51,823 nt of DNA, taken from the NCBI GenBank assembly GCA_018261615.1, contig JAGTSE010000060.1, forward strand, positions 1 through 51,823, given 5' to 3'. The DNA comes from Pseudomonadota bacterium (GTDB lineage Bacteria; Pseudomonadota; Gammaproteobacteria; Enterobacterales; Enterobacteriaceae). The notes below the pieces were generated by a model that was given only the letters and a program-made list of their open reading frames with translations, was not told the DNA's origin and made no database searches. Below are positions 41,082-50,113 of the stretch, one piece after another. A program made the position numbers and the translations under genes. The stretch's first letter is position 1, and every line of letters starts with the position of its first letter.

Positions 41082-42059
41082 ATGAAAGCATTAGTTCTGG
41101 AACAGCTTGAGAATAAAACCCTGGCGGAAGTCAAAGACGTGGCGCTGCCCGCGCTGGCCGAGGGCGATGTCCGGGTCGATATTGACTGGTCCAGTCTCAA
41201 CTACAAAGACGCGCTGGCCATCACCGGTAAAGGCAAAATCATTCGCCAGTTCCCGATGGTGCCAGGCATCGATTTTTCCGGCCGCGTCAGTGAAAGCCGC
41301 GACCCGCGCTTTGTGCCGGGCCAGGCGGTTATTCTGACCGGTTGGGGCGTGGGTGAAAACCATTGGGGTGGCCTTGCGGCGCAGGCCTGCGTGAAAGGTG
41401 ACTGGCTGATTCCTCTGCCGGAAAGTTTAAGCGCACGTCATGCGATGATCATCGGCACCGCCGGTTTTACTGCCATGCTGTGCGTCATGGCATTGCAGGA
41501 AGCCGGAGTAAAACCGCAGGACGGCACGGTACTTGTCACCGGTGCCAGCGGCGGCGTGGGCAGCACCGCTGTGGTACTGCTGAAAGCGCTGGGTTATACC
41601 GTTGCTGCCGTTACAGGCCGTGAATCCACCCACGATTTTCTGCGCCAGTTGGGTGCTGACGAGATCCTGCCGCGCAGCGATTTCGAGCAGACACGCCCGT
41701 TGGAGAAACAACTGTGGGCTGGCGCGGTCGATACCGTAGGCAGCCATGTGCTGGCAAAAGTGCTGGCGCAGACTAACTATGGTGGTTGCGTGGCGGCCTG
41801 CGGCCTGGCGGGCGGTTTCGATCTGCCGACCACCGTCATGCCGTTTATCCTGCGCAACGTCCGCCTGCAAGGCGTGGATTCGGTCATGGTGCCGACGGCG
41901 CAACGTCCGGCTGTATGGGAAAACCTCGCCCGCATCCTGCCGCAGAGTTACTACCAGCAAGCGGCAACGGAAATCGCGCTGGAACAGGCACCCGCGACCG
42001 CCGCCGATTTTCTGCAAAACAAAATCCAGGGCCGCACACTGGTGAAAATCAGCGGCTAA
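41082..42059 (+). CDS. acuI: Acrylyl-CoA reductase AcuI (MDR family, NADPH-dependent)
   Basis: The 325-residue zinc-free medium-chain dehydrogenase matches E. coli AcuI/YhdH over its length: SSLNYKDALAITGKGKI, PGIDFSGRV, GWGVGENHWGGLA, and the NADPH-binding VTGASGGVGSTAV. It reduces acryloyl-CoA to propionyl-CoA, detoxifying acrylate. It shares an operon with acuR. E. coli has yhdH elsewhere without acuR; whether this genome has a second copy cannot be seen here. GAGGAAAACGC precedes the ATG. Confidence 0.92.
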   Translation: MKALVLEQLENKTLAEVKDVALPALAEGDVRVDIDWSSLNYKDALAITGKGKIIRQFPMVPGIDFSGRVSESRDPRFVPGQAVILTGWGVGENHWGGLAAQACVKGDWLIPLPESLSARHAMIIGTAGFTAMLCVMALQEAGVKPQDGTVLVTGASGGVGSTAVVLLKALGYTVAAVTGRESTHDFLRQLGADEILPRSDFEQTRPLEKQLWAGAVDTVGSHVLAKVLAQTNYGGCVAACGLAGGFDLPTTVMPFILRNVRLQGVDSVMVPTAQRPAVWENLARILPQSYYQQAATEIALEQAPATAADFLQNKIQGRTLVKISG

Positions 42060-42190
42060 CCTGTGCCCCGGCGTGTTGTCGCGCCGGGCGCTTCCCCCGT
42101 TTCCTCTGAATCCCCGCCCGCACGGCTTTTGTTTCACACGCCTGTGACATACTATCGGGAACCGCCGTAGAAGCAGACAAGGAGATAACG

Positions 42191-43642
42191 ATGAATAAAG
42201 GCGCACACCTGACACCGGAGCAGGCGCTGGATCAACTGGAGGCGCTGTATGACCGATCGGTCAATGCCCTGCGCCACGCCATTGGCCGCTATATTGAAAA
42301 TGGTGAACTCCCGGCAGCAGAAGTCCGCGCGCAGGGGTTATTCGTCTACCCGTCGCTGTCAGTAAGCTGGAACGGCAGCGCGACGAAACCGCCAAAAACC
42401 CGCGCCTATGCCCGCTTCACCCATTCCGGCTGCTATACCACCACCGTCACCCGCCCTGCACTGTTTCGTGCCTATTTACTCGAACAATTGACGTTACTGT
42501 GTCAGGACTACGGCGCGCAGATCGACGTTGGCCTCTCAGCCCATGAGATCCCCTACCCGTATGTGATTGATGGTTCCGAGCTGACGCTGGATCGCTCGAT
42601 GAGTGCCGGTCTGACGCGCCACTTTCCAACCACCGAGTTGGCGCAAATTGGCGATGAAACCGCTGATGGTCTGTTCCACCCGACCGAGCTGTATCCGCTT
42701 TCGCATTTTGATGCCCGCCGCGTAGATTTTTCGCTAGCGCGCCTGCGCCACTACACCGGCACGCCGGCCGAGCATTTCCAGCCATTTGTGCTGTTCACCA
42801 ACTACACCCGTTATGTGGATGAGTTTGTGCGCTGGGGTTGCAGCCAGATCCTCGATCCAGAAAGCCCTTATGTCGCACTCTCTTGCGCGGGCGGGCACTG
42901 GATCACCGCCGATACCGAAGCGCCGGAGCAGGCGATTTCTGATCTGGCGTGGAAAAAGCATCAGATGCCAGCCTGGCACCTGGTGACCGCAGACGGCCAG
43001 GGGATCACGCTGGTGAATATTGGCGTCGGGCCGTCAAACGCCAAAACCATCTGCGATCACCTCGCCGTGCTGCGCCCGGATGTCTGGCTGATGATTGGCC
43101 ACTGCGGCGGATTACGTGAAAGCCAGGAGATTGGCGATTACGTGCTGGCACACGCCTACCTGCGCGACGACCATGTGCTGGATGCGGTACTGCCGCCGGA
43201 TATCCCGATCCCGAGCATCGCCGAAGTACAGCGCGCACTGTACGACGCCACCAAAGAGGTGAGTGATATGCCAGGTGAAGAGGTCAAACAGCGCCTGCGT
43301 ACCGGTACTGTCGTCACTACCGACGATCGTAACTGGGAACTGCGCTATTCCGCCTCGGCGCTGCGTTTTAACCTGAGCCGCGCCGTGGCGATTGATATGG
43401 AAAGCGCCACCATTGCCGCACAGGGTTACCGCTTCCGTGTGCCTTATGGCACGCTGCTGTGCGTGTCGGATAAACCGCTGCACGGCGAGATCAAACTCCC
43501 CGGCCAGGCAAACCGTTTTTATGAAGGGGCCATTTCCGAGCACCTGCAAATTGGTATTCGGGCGATTGACCTGCTGCGGGCGGAGGGCGATCGCCTGCAC
43601 TCCCGTAAGCTGCGCACCTTCAACGAACCGCCGTTCAGATAA
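42191..43642 (+). CDS. amn: AMP nucleosidase
   Basis: The 483-residue protein matches E. coli Amn (484 aa), which cleaves AMP to adenine and ribose 5-phosphate. The N-terminal regulatory domain is followed by a nucleoside-phosphorylase-like catalytic domain with IGHCGGLRESQEIGDY and the AIDMESATIAAQGYRF motif. Start at ATG 42191 has AAGGAG eight bases before. In K-12 amn is next to shiA and asn tRNAs; here it is 16 kb away from shiA and follows acuI, so this region is rearranged relative to K-12. Confidence 0.95.
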   Translation: MNKGAHLTPEQALDQLEALYDRSVNALRHAIGRYIENGELPAAEVRAQGLFVYPSLSVSWNGSATKPPKTRAYARFTHSGCYTTTVTRPALFRAYLLEQLTLLCQDYGAQIDVGLSAHEIPYPYVIDGSELTLDRSMSAGLTRHFPTTELAQIGDETADGLFHPTELYPLSHFDARRVDFSLARLRHYTGTPAEHFQPFVLFTNYTRYVDEFVRWGCSQILDPESPYVALSCAGGHWITADTEAPEQAISDLAWKKHQMPAWHLVTADGQGITLVNIGVGPSNAKTICDHLAVLRPDVWLMIGHCGGLRESQEIGDYVLAHAYLRDDHVLDAVLPPDIPIPSIAEVQRALYDATKEVSDMPGEEVKQRLRTGTVVTTDDRNWELRYSASALRFNLSRAVAIDMESATIAAQGYRFRVPYGTLLCVSDKPLHGEIKLPGQANRFYEGAISEHLQIGIRAIDLLRAEGDRLHSRKLRTFNEPPFR

Positions 43643-43658
43643 GAAAAAAGGATTAACT

Positions 43659-45434
43659 ATGCAAACCTCAACACCGTTACAGGCGTTACGCGATCAGCTC
43701 GTCGCGCTGGAGCTTGACGGTATCATTGTGCCGCGCGCCGATGCGCATCAGAGCGAAGACTGCGCCCCACACGATAATAAATTGCAGTGGCTCACCGGTT
43801 TTACCGGCTCAGCCGGGCTGGCGCTGGTACTGCACGATCGCGCATTAATGTTTGTCGATGGCCGCTACCAGGTACAGGTGCGCAGCGAAGTGGATCTGCA
43901 CGCCTTTGAAATCCATCACCTGCACAATGAGCCGCTGGAACAGGTTCTTGCGTCGTTGCCCGCCGGAAGCCGCATCGGTTTCGAACCGCTGTTGATGGTC
44001 AACAGCCAGTTCACCGCCCTTGACGCCACGCACTGCGAACTGGTGGCACTGACACGCGATCCGTTCGCTGCCATCTGGCGCGATCGCCCGGCGGCACCCT
44101 GCGGTGTGATCCGTGAAATGCCCGTCGCCATCAGCGGCGAAAGCAGTGCCGATAAGCGCGCGCGCATTGCGCAAGTGCTGGCGGCGAAAGGGGCGGATTT
44201 TCTTGCCATCACCCTGCCGGATAATATTGCCTGGCTGCTGAATATCCGTGGCTCCGACATTGCGATGAACCCGGTGGCACACTCTTTTGCCCTGCTGAGC
44301 CGTGATGGCGCGGTGGAGTGGTTTGTCGATCCGTGCAAAACAGCGGCGCTGTCTGCTGAAGTGAAGGCCACGCTGACGCTGAGCGATTTCGACGCATTTC
44401 TGCCGCGTTGCCAGCAGGTTGCGCCCGGTAAACGGATCCTGCTCGACGGTGATTTTGCCCCCGTCGCACTGCGTTTTGCCATCGAACAACAAGGCGGCGA
44501 AGTGCTGTGGAGCGCGGATCCGATCACCTTTATCAAAGCGCATAAAAATCCGCTTGAACTGGCGGGCTACCGCGAAAGCCACCAGCAGGATGGCGCGGCG
44601 TGGGTGAATTTTCTGGCGTGGCTGGCGCAGGAAGTGCCGGCGCGTGAAGCCGCTGGCAACCCGGTCACCGAACTGGAAGCCCAGCAGAAGCAACTGGAAT
44701 TTCGCCAGCAACAGGCCGGGTTTATCGAGCAGAGTTTCAGTACCATTTCGGCCTCAGCCAGCAACGCCGCCATGTGTCACTACCACAGCAGCGAAAAGAC
44801 CAACAAAGCCATCACCCGCGCGAACTTTTACCTGAACGATTCCGGCGGCCAGTACCAGAACGGCACCACTGACGCCACGCGTACCCTGTCATTTGGCCCG
44901 CTGGATGCGCAACAGCGCCTGCACTACACCGCCGTGCTAAAAGGCTTTCTGTCGATGTTTACCCTGCAATTTCCTGCCGGTACGCACGGCCACCAGCTTG
45001 ATGCCTTTGCCCGCCGCGCGCTCTGGGATCTGGGGCTGGATTTCGATCACGGCACCGGACACGGCGTCGGTCACCAGTTGCTGATCCACGAACAACCGCA
45101 GCGTATTGCGAAAAAGGTCAACCCGTGGCCACTCAGCGCCGGAAATATTATGACCATCGAACCGGGTTACTATCTGGCGGATCGCTACGGCATTCGTATC
45201 GAAAATCAGGCGGAAGTGGTGGAAAGCCAGCCCGGCTTCTGCCGCTTCTCGTCCCTGACGCTGATCCCCATTGATTTAAGCCAGGTGGAATGGAACCTGT
45301 TGAGCGAACAGGAGAAGCAGTGGCTGGATAATTATCACCAGCAGGTGCGAGAAACGCTGTTACCTCGGGTCAACAGCGACGCCCGCGAGTGGCTGATTGC
45401 CGCCACCGCACCGCTGCGAGTGCAGGCAAGCTAA
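43659..45434 (+). CDS. Aminopeptidase P family protein (Xaa-Pro aminopeptidase, M24B)
   Basis: The 591-residue enzyme has the three-domain layout of the long (XPNPEP1-like) aminopeptidase P group, with two creatinase-type N domains and a C-terminal pita-bread catalytic domain. Metal ligands are visible in YLNDSGGQY and TTDATRTL (two Asp), HGTGHGVGHQLLIHE (His) and MTIEPGYY and GIRIENQAE (two Glu). It removes N-terminal residues before proline from peptides in the cytosol. It is much longer than E. coli PepP (441 aa), so the symbol is withheld. AAAAGGA precedes ATG 43659, 16 bp after amn, suggesting an amn-linked transcript. Confidence 0.88.
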   Translation: MQTSTPLQALRDQLVALELDGIIVPRADAHQSEDCAPHDNKLQWLTGFTGSAGLALVLHDRALMFVDGRYQVQVRSEVDLHAFEIHHLHNEPLEQVLASLPAGSRIGFEPLLMVNSQFTALDATHCELVALTRDPFAAIWRDRPAAPCGVIREMPVAISGESSADKRARIAQVLAAKGADFLAITLPDNIAWLLNIRGSDIAMNPVAHSFALLSRDGAVEWFVDPCKTAALSAEVKATLTLSDFDAFLPRCQQVAPGKRILLDGDFAPVALRFAIEQQGGEVLWSADPITFIKAHKNPLELAGYRESHQQDGAAWVNFLAWLAQEVPAREAAGNPVTELEAQQKQLEFRQQQAGFIEQSFSTISASASNAAMCHYHSSEKTNKAITRANFYLNDSGGQYQNGTTDATRTLSFGPLDAQQRLHYTAVLKGFLSMFTLQFPAGTHGHQLDAFARRALWDLGLDFDHGTGHGVGHQLLIHEQPQRIAKKVNPWPLSAGNIMTIEPGYYLADRYGIRIENQAEVVESQPGFCRFSSLTLIPIDLSQVEWNLLSEQEKQWLDNYHQQVRETLLPRVNSDAREWLIAATAPLRVQAS

Positions 45435-45489
45435 TTAAAAGCGCCGGGGCAACCTGGCGCTAATTATTACTGAACGCCAAAAGCAAAAA

Positions 45490-45507
45490 GCCTGCTCGTA
45501 AGCAGGC
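45490..45507 (-). terminator. Hairpin after the aminopeptidase gene
   Basis: gcctgct/agcaggc forms a 7-bp stem, with a T run on the minus-strand side (ctttttgctt). It may function for transcription in either direction. Confidence 0.55.
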
Positions 45508-45684
45508 GTCTTAAATCGGGTTTCTCTGTCCGGGTGTACTATATTCAGTTCCTTGAAACGCCTGACAGTGGAAATATAGTGACGGTTATTTATAACAATC
45601 TGCGATCTGTATTCCACGGCTTACCCTTGCCGTTTTTGAACGAAAACGGTATCTTTTACCCGCATCTGCAAAATCAGGTGCCGG

Positions 45685-45900
45685 GATTGGAACCCCGAAA
45701 TATAACCATACTGGCGACATGTGACGCGTCTGCGTCTTTTTTTATGTCGCGCGCTTAGCTACACCCAAATTATGGTGGGCTGGGCGGGGGCACCGTAAGG
45801 TGCGCCGGTTCCAGTATGGCCGGTAGTTCCAACCCCGTTCAGTCCACCACCCATGAGATTGGAACCTCTGGTGGTGGTTTTCAAACTACATACTGGAGGC
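45685..45900 (+). ncRNA. P4-type immunity RNA region (seqA-seqB-seqC-like)
   Basis: Two short blocks occur in sense at both sides of the region and in antisense in the middle. gattggaacc is at 45685-45694 and 45857-45866; its complement core gttccaacc is at 45826-45834. ccatactgg is at 45706-45714 and catactgg at 45889-45896; the complement ccagtatgg is at 45811-45819. This is the arrangement of the P4 satellite phage leader, in which the CI RNA (seqB) pairs with seqA and seqC to force early termination. Short open frames through the region probably correspond to the P4 leader peptides. Confidence 0.75.
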
Positions 45901-45907
45901 TGCCACT

Positions 45908-46375
45908 ATGGCTACGATCCCCACCCAGGCACACTCGCTACTTGCTGTTCCCTTTAATGCTGCCACGGATTTCACCGTACTCGCTGGTCACTGCGAAACC
46001 TTTGCCGAAACCCTGATTGAAAGTAACGATCCGACACTGAAAATGGCACTCTGCGGCAGAATCAACACCTGCCTGACGTTGCTCCAGCCAACGCTGTTAG
46101 AACCCGTTCCGCCCCATCTGGTTGAAAGCCTGACCGTTGACGCTCTCCCGACGACCACTCCCCGTTTTGCTCCTGAATGTACTGAGCTTTGTCGTTACTG
46201 CCTTGCCATCACGCAAACCCTTTCAGGGCATGGCTTTGCCTCTGACACCGAGAAGCATCTTAGCGGGCTGTTGTGCGACCTGATCAACTACTTTGCTGCG
46301 GAAATGAAAGCGCCGCGCTGGTTGCGGACTGCCAGTGGCGTGAAGTTTATCGACGGAGTGGAGGTCAAAGCATGA
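45908..46375 (+). CDS. P4-type satellite phage derepression-like (epsilon) protein
   Basis: The 155-residue product (MATIPTQAHSLLAVPFNAAT, NDPTLKMALCGRINTCLTLL, APRWLRTASGVKFIDGV) resembles the derepression proteins found directly downstream of the immunity region in P4-like elements, as I remember them. In P4 such a protein antagonises the helper-phage repressor. It has no membrane segment. It is preceded by the immunity region and a GGAGG site and overlaps the following regulator by four bases. The assignment is by pattern and context, not by a search. Confidence 0.65.
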   Translation: MATIPTQAHSLLAVPFNAATDFTVLAGHCETFAETLIESNDPTLKMALCGRINTCLTLLQPTLLEPVPPHLVESLTVDALPTTTPRFAPECTELCRYCLAITQTLSGHGFASDTEKHLSGLLCDLINYFAAEMKAPRWLRTASGVKFIDGVEVKA

Positions 46376-46578
46376 TGCAATCTGACTGGCATCCTGCCGA
46401 CATTATTGCGGCGCTGAAAAAACGTGGCACTTCGCTGGCGGCACTTTCGCGCCAGGCCGGGCTGGCGTCCTCCACGCTGGCAAATGCACTTACCCGCCGT
46501 TGGCCTAAAGGCGAAAGGTTGATTGCCGAAGCGTTAGATGTTGCACCTGAAAAAATCTGGCCTTCGCGCTATCGCTAA
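46372..46578 (+). CDS. Ner/Nlp-like DNA-binding regulator
   Basis: The 68-residue protein resembles Ner and Nlp (SfsB) proteins: DWHPADIIAALKKRGTSL, LAALSRQAGLASSTLANALT (helix-turn-helix) and WPKGERLIAEALDVAPEKIW. Ner proteins are small phage-type repressors. ATG 46372 overlaps the upstream stop; the next ATG (46375) is an alternative. It completes the surviving P4-like early cluster. Confidence 0.85.
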   Translation: MMQSDWHPADIIAALKKRGTSLAALSRQAGLASSTLANALTRRWPKGERLIAEALDVAPEKIWPSRYR

Positions 46579-46823
46579 TGCCTCTGCGGTGCAGCCCGGA
46601 ACCGGAGATGCGCCGCATTTCGTTTATCTGATAAGTCGTAATTCTTTGAACCGCAAAAACAGTTTTTTATTATCTGTTTCCGGTGTCAAGAACGAAACCC
46701 ATCATGAACCAGGGTGCTTCACTCCTCGCTATGCTAAGGAAACCAACCACAATGGAACTGACTAAAAATTGCGCGCTACCTGCCGTAGATGTTATATTAA
46801 AATATAATATTCGGAGGTGCTCT

Positions 46824-47081
46824 ATGTATATCACTCGCCTGAAAAAAGTCGGCGGATCCATCATGCTGGCGGTTCCTCCCGCCGTGCTGAAAACGCTGGC
46901 GCTGTCGACGGACAGCGAAGTGGGCATAACCATTGATAATGGCTGCCTGATTATTGAACCCCGGAAGCGGCCCCGTTATTCGCTTGAGGAACTGCTGGCG
47001 CAGTGCGATCCGCACGCCGAAACAAGTGAAGAGGATCGGGAATGGATAGATGCGCCTGCCGTGGGCAAGGAGATCCTGTAA
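46824..47081 (+). CDS. PemI/ChpS-type antitoxin (AbrB/MazE fold)
   Basis: The 85-residue protein starts with a MazE/PemI-like beta-hairpin DNA-binding domain (MYITRLKKVGGSIMLAVPPA) and has an acidic C-terminal half that would wrap the toxin (LLAQCDPHAETSEEDREW). GGAGG is eight bases before ATG 46824, preceded by an AT-rich palindrome (atattaaaatataatat) likely to be the promoter/operator. It ends with TAA directly before the toxin ATG. In related systems this pair is plasmid or genomic-island maintenance machinery. Confidence 0.85.
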   Translation: MYITRLKKVGGSIMLAVPPAVLKTLALSTDSEVGITIDNGCLIIEPRKRPRYSLEELLAQCDPHAETSEEDREWIDAPAVGKEIL

Positions 47082-47414
47082 ATGGACAGAGGGGAAATCT
47101 GGCTCGTTTCACTGGATCCGGCTGCCGGACATGAACAAAGTGGGAAGTGCCCGGTGCTTATCGTTTCGCACGCATTATTCAACAAGTTCACCCGGTTACC
47201 CATTGTCGTTCCTGTCACCAGCGGCGGTAACTTTGCTCGTACAGCGGGTTTTACCGTTTCACTGGATGATGCGGGGACTAAAACGACAGGCGTTATTCGC
47301 TGCGATCAGCCCAGAGCCATTGATATGGAAGCCCGGAACGGCAAACGTCTTGAACGTATACCGGAGAAAGTCGTTAATGAAGTACTGGCCAGACTGGAAG
47401 CTATTCTGAGCTGA
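47082..47414 (+). CDS. PemK/ChpB/MazF-type mRNA interferase toxin
   Basis: The 110-residue toxin matches PemK/ChpB: MDRGEIWLVSLDPAAGHEQ, CPVLIVSHALFNK, PIVVPVTSGGNFARTAGFTV and RCDQPRAIDMEARNGK. It cleaves mRNA at specific short sequences. The start codon follows the antitoxin stop without a gap, giving coupled expression. A strong terminator follows. Both genes look intact, while the surrounding phage genes are decayed, consistent with an addiction role. Confidence 0.87.
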   Translation: MDRGEIWLVSLDPAAGHEQSGKCPVLIVSHALFNKFTRLPIVVPVTSGGNFARTAGFTVSLDDAGTKTTGVIRCDQPRAIDMEARNGKRLERIPEKVVNEVLARLEAILS

Positions 47415-47443
47415 TGCTTTTCATGCGCAATGCAATAAAAGCA

Positions 47444-47481
47444 AAAAGCCCGCTCAGGTTTTCTTAAGCGGGCTTTTTAAA
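47444..47481 (+). terminator. Terminator after the PemK-like gene
   Basis: aaaagcccgct/agcgggctttt is an 11-bp stem with T runs on both sides (ttttt on plus, ctttttgc on minus), so it can serve both the toxin operon and the minus-strand operon to the right. Confidence 0.85.
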
Positions 47482-47615
47482 TATGGCTGTGACCGGGCTC
47501 GGCTTTGCCAATAATTTGCTGATAATTAAGAGACCACCAATATGACCACCTTTTTGAATACATCAATGACATAAAACAGTTCCGGCATCTACCCAGTGAG
47601 AATCTGGTCTTTACT

Positions 47616-48449
47616 TTAATACATAGTAAGTATACAGCCTAGAGCAGCAAAACATACGGAGATAATCTTATACAAAATATTTTCTGATTCTTTCAGTATT
47701 TTTATAGCCATTAAAGTAACAAGCACTGGTGAAGTCATGTATATAGATATGACTAAGGATATTTCACCATGTTTTAATGAATAGACCAGTAAAAGATAAC
47801 AAATAACACTTATGATGGAAACTGGCATTGCTAGCCTTAAAATGGGCCAAGAAAAATTCAACTGTCTATTTTTTATTATGAATATAATAATGGCGCTATT
47901 AAAAAAAGAAAAAAACACTATCACTGATTCGTCAAAATATTGTGCACTAATTTTGTCAAAAGTGAGTGCCAGTGCAATCATGATACTTGCTGCAATCTCA
48001 AATATAAACCCTCTGGAAGAGCCTTTCCCATTTATTCTTGCTACTACAAAAGGTGAAAACCAGATAAGAACAATGCCTATGATGTGCACAGATGAAAATG
48101 ATTCATTGAAGAAAAGCCAACCAATTATTGCTGCCCAGATAATCCTTAACCTGGAAATGCCAGCTTTAATAGATGCCTGCAGCAACTTATCGGCATGAAA
48201 AGTTAATAATGAAAAACCAGCCCAGCAGACAGCAGCGAGAATCAACCATCCATAGGAAAGGTATTCATTGGGCGATGGAAGGACTGGATTTAAAGCTGCT
48301 ATAGGCAACGAAATTGCTGCACATAGTATCTGAAATATAATTGTATAACTAAAAATGTCATCAATCTTAATCATGTTATAGCGATGGGCTATTTTCTCTG
48401 CAGAAGACAGCAAAGCTGCCAAAAAAGATGTCAAAATCCAGCCTTCCAT
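47616..48449 (-). CDS. EamA/DMT-family membrane transporter
   Basis: The 277-residue protein has ten hydrophobic helices and the two-repeat EamA plan, e.g. IWAAIIGWLFFNESFSSVHIIGIVLIWF and SLVISIYMTSPVLVTLMAI. The substrate is unknown. The gene is clearly AT-rich compared with its neighbours, a sign of foreign origin. ATG 48449 lies three bases after the stop of the split Nudix gene, so it was the last gene of a minus-strand operon. It remains intact, but its upstream partners are broken, so expression may now depend on IS630 read-through. Confidence 0.8.
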   Translation of the reverse strand: MEGWILTSFLAALLSSAEKIAHRYNMIKIDDIFSYTIIFQILCAAISLPIAALNPVLPSPNEYLSYGWLILAAVCWAGFSLLTFHADKLLQASIKAGISRLRIIWAAIIGWLFFNESFSSVHIIGIVLIWFSPFVVARINGKGSSRGFIFEIAASIMIALALTFDKISAQYFDESVIVFFSFFNSAIIIFIIKNRQLNFSWPILRLAMPVSIISVICYLLLVYSLKHGEISLVISIYMTSPVLVTLMAIKILKESENILYKIISVCFAALGCILTMY

Positions 48450-48670
48450 TATTTATATTCTTCCTTCTTGCAAGAATCCCAGAGCCTGGATAAGCACATT
48501 TTTACTTTCTTCAGAGATCAATAGTGCATTATCTATCTCTGATATGCCTTTAATAATGTGATATGCATCATGCTCAGTGGGACAAAGCTTGATCTGACTA
48601 TCAAAAACAGAAACCAAAAAGTTCCACTGCCTTACTTTTGGATTGTTCTTTGTTGAGTAATCAAAGAATC

Positions 48671-49820
48671 CTAACTAACTGATCCTAATACCGCTACACT
48701 TTAGCCAGCCCATGTTTTCCTCCGGGGAATGGGCTGACGGTATCCATAAAATGACGAACCTTTTTCAACAGTTGCCACATTGAACGGCACTGGTGATTTC
48801 GGGTTATTGTCTCATGAAGCGCCTGCCACAACCGTTCCACATGATTGACCCACGGCGAGTAAACCGGCTGATAAATTACCCTGAACTTCGGGTTTACTTT
48901 CAGCCAGCGCAATGTTTCACGGCTTTTGTGGATGATGTAGTTATCGACAATGAGCGTAATCGTTTTTGCCCGCCGATATGTCGCCTTCAGATGTTTTAAC
49001 AACCTGATAAATAAGGACGAACCTTTACTGTTTCCACCAACGTAGCTGACTTTTCCCGTTCCGCTGTGCAGCGCACCCGCAAGATAGTACTTTTCATTCT
49101 GGCCCGGCGTGACAACTCGCTTTTGCTGCCCACGTAACTGCCAGTCTGCGCCGATTTTGGGGTTGAGATGGATATCCACTTCATCCTCATAAAAGACCGG
49201 ATGTTCTGTGCTGCATTCGTCCAGCGCTTTGTGGATTGCCGCCATCTTTTCATCCTTATGCGGGTCACGGATGCGCAGAGTGGGTGCGGCCCTGCGCCAT
49301 ACCAGCCCGGCAGCAGGTAACCATCGCCGGATGGTTGAAGCATGTAGCGGACAACCTGTGACATCACGGATTTTTATCGCCAGCAGTTCGGTACTCCAGC
49401 GGGAACGCTGATAACCAAAATCGCCAGGAGAATGCTTTATCAGTTCACGCAACAGGGTGCAGATATGCTCAAAAGGCCAGCGGCGGGTGCGTCCTGCGGG
49501 TAAGGATTTCAGGCCTTCAATGCCTGACTGCGTAAACCAGTTAATCCAGCGGCCAACGGATGAACGGGCACAACAGAGTGTTCTTGCAACATCGCTGACC
49601 CGTTCACCCCGATGAAGCATCAGCATAGCCGTTAGCCTGCGGGCATGATTTTTATCGCGAGTTTTATGGATAGCTTTCTGTATCAGGCGTCGTTCGTCAC
49701 GGGGTATTGGTGCTATGATCGGCATCGCTCAGTCCGGCTGGTGATTTGTGATGTTTGGCGATTGATCAGATCGCACAATCCGGGCTGAGTTCCCTTTCAG
49801 TGATCTACTATTCCGCGCAG
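48671..49820 (-). mobile_element. IS630 insertion sequence
   Basis: The element spans roughly 1.15 kb, bounded by the two halves of the disrupted Nudix frame; exact ends are uncertain by a few bases. It contains one intact transposase gene. No second copy is in the window. Confidence 0.75.
48694..49725 (-). CDS. IS630 transposase
   Basis: The 343-residue transposase matches IS630: a helix-turn-helix (RVSDVARTLCCARSSVGRWI), a winged-helix and a DDE superendonuclease domain with FYEDEVDIHL, TLIVDNYIIHKSRETL and PWVNHVERLWQALHE supplying the D-D-E triad. It catalyses cut-and-paste transposition into TA targets. It appears intact, so the element may still be mobile. It starts at ATG 49725 just inside the right end. 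Confidence 0.92.
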   Translation of the reverse strand: MPIIAPIPRDERRLIQKAIHKTRDKNHARRLTAMLMLHRGERVSDVARTLCCARSSVGRWINWFTQSGIEGLKSLPAGRTRRWPFEHICTLLRELIKHSPGDFGYQRSRWSTELLAIKIRDVTGCPLHASTIRRWLPAAGLVWRRAAPTLRIRDPHKDEKMAAIHKALDECSTEHPVFYEDEVDIHLNPKIGADWQLRGQQKRVVTPGQNEKYYLAGALHSGTGKVSYVGGNSKGSSLFIRLLKHLKATYRRAKTITLIVDNYIIHKSRETLRWLKVNPKFRVIYQPVYSPWVNHVERLWQALHETITRNHQCRSMWQLLKKVRHFMDTVSPFPGGKHGLAKV

Positions 49821-50113
49821 CTATTTAGATAACTAACAATGTTTTTTATCTCAAGTCCTGTTTCTTCACGCAATTCCCGTTCAACAGTGCTAAAGATTGT
49901 GTTGTCTGACTTTTCCCTTCCGCCGCCAGGAATCTCCCAATAATCAGGAAGAAAGGTTTCATGGCTAGCCCGTTTGATAATTAATATACCACCATCGATT
50001 ACGGGAACTGCACCACCGACATGTTTAGTTACGCCATCTCTGGTCGCTTCATTTTCAAGAGATTTAGTAAGGTTACTTAACATCAAGTAATCTATCAATT
50101 TATTATTTCCTTT

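Larger units (their letters stand above)
48453..50098 (-). pseudogene. Nudix hydrolase gene split by IS630
   Basis: The N-terminal part (50098 down to about 49820) encodes HVGGAVPVIDGGILIIKR, a Nudix box variant GGGREKSDNTIFSTVEREL plus REETGLEI, and stops after about 90 residues in IS sequence. The C-terminal part (about 48668 down to 48453) continues with FDYSTKNNPKVRQWNFLVSV and LCPTEHDAYHI, the expected continuation of a Nudix fold. About 1.15 kb of IS630 separates them. The first Glu of the Nudix box is Asn. The gene lies between the Gfo/Idh pseudogene (15-bp gap) and the EamA gene. Confidence 0.75.

Noticed and set aside
41427..42215. Long antisense open frame opposite acuI
   Set aside because: Arises from codon bias of acuI on the other strand; Cys, His and Arg-rich composition with no domain.
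43845..44711. Long antisense open frame opposite the aminopeptidase P gene
   Set aside because: Shadow of the real gene; no start signal and no family resemblance.
45534..45758. 74-codon frame in the P4-like leader as a protein-coding gene
   Set aside because: It overlaps the immunity-RNA pairing blocks and lacks a clear ribosome-binding site; it may be a leader peptide but I cannot support a product.
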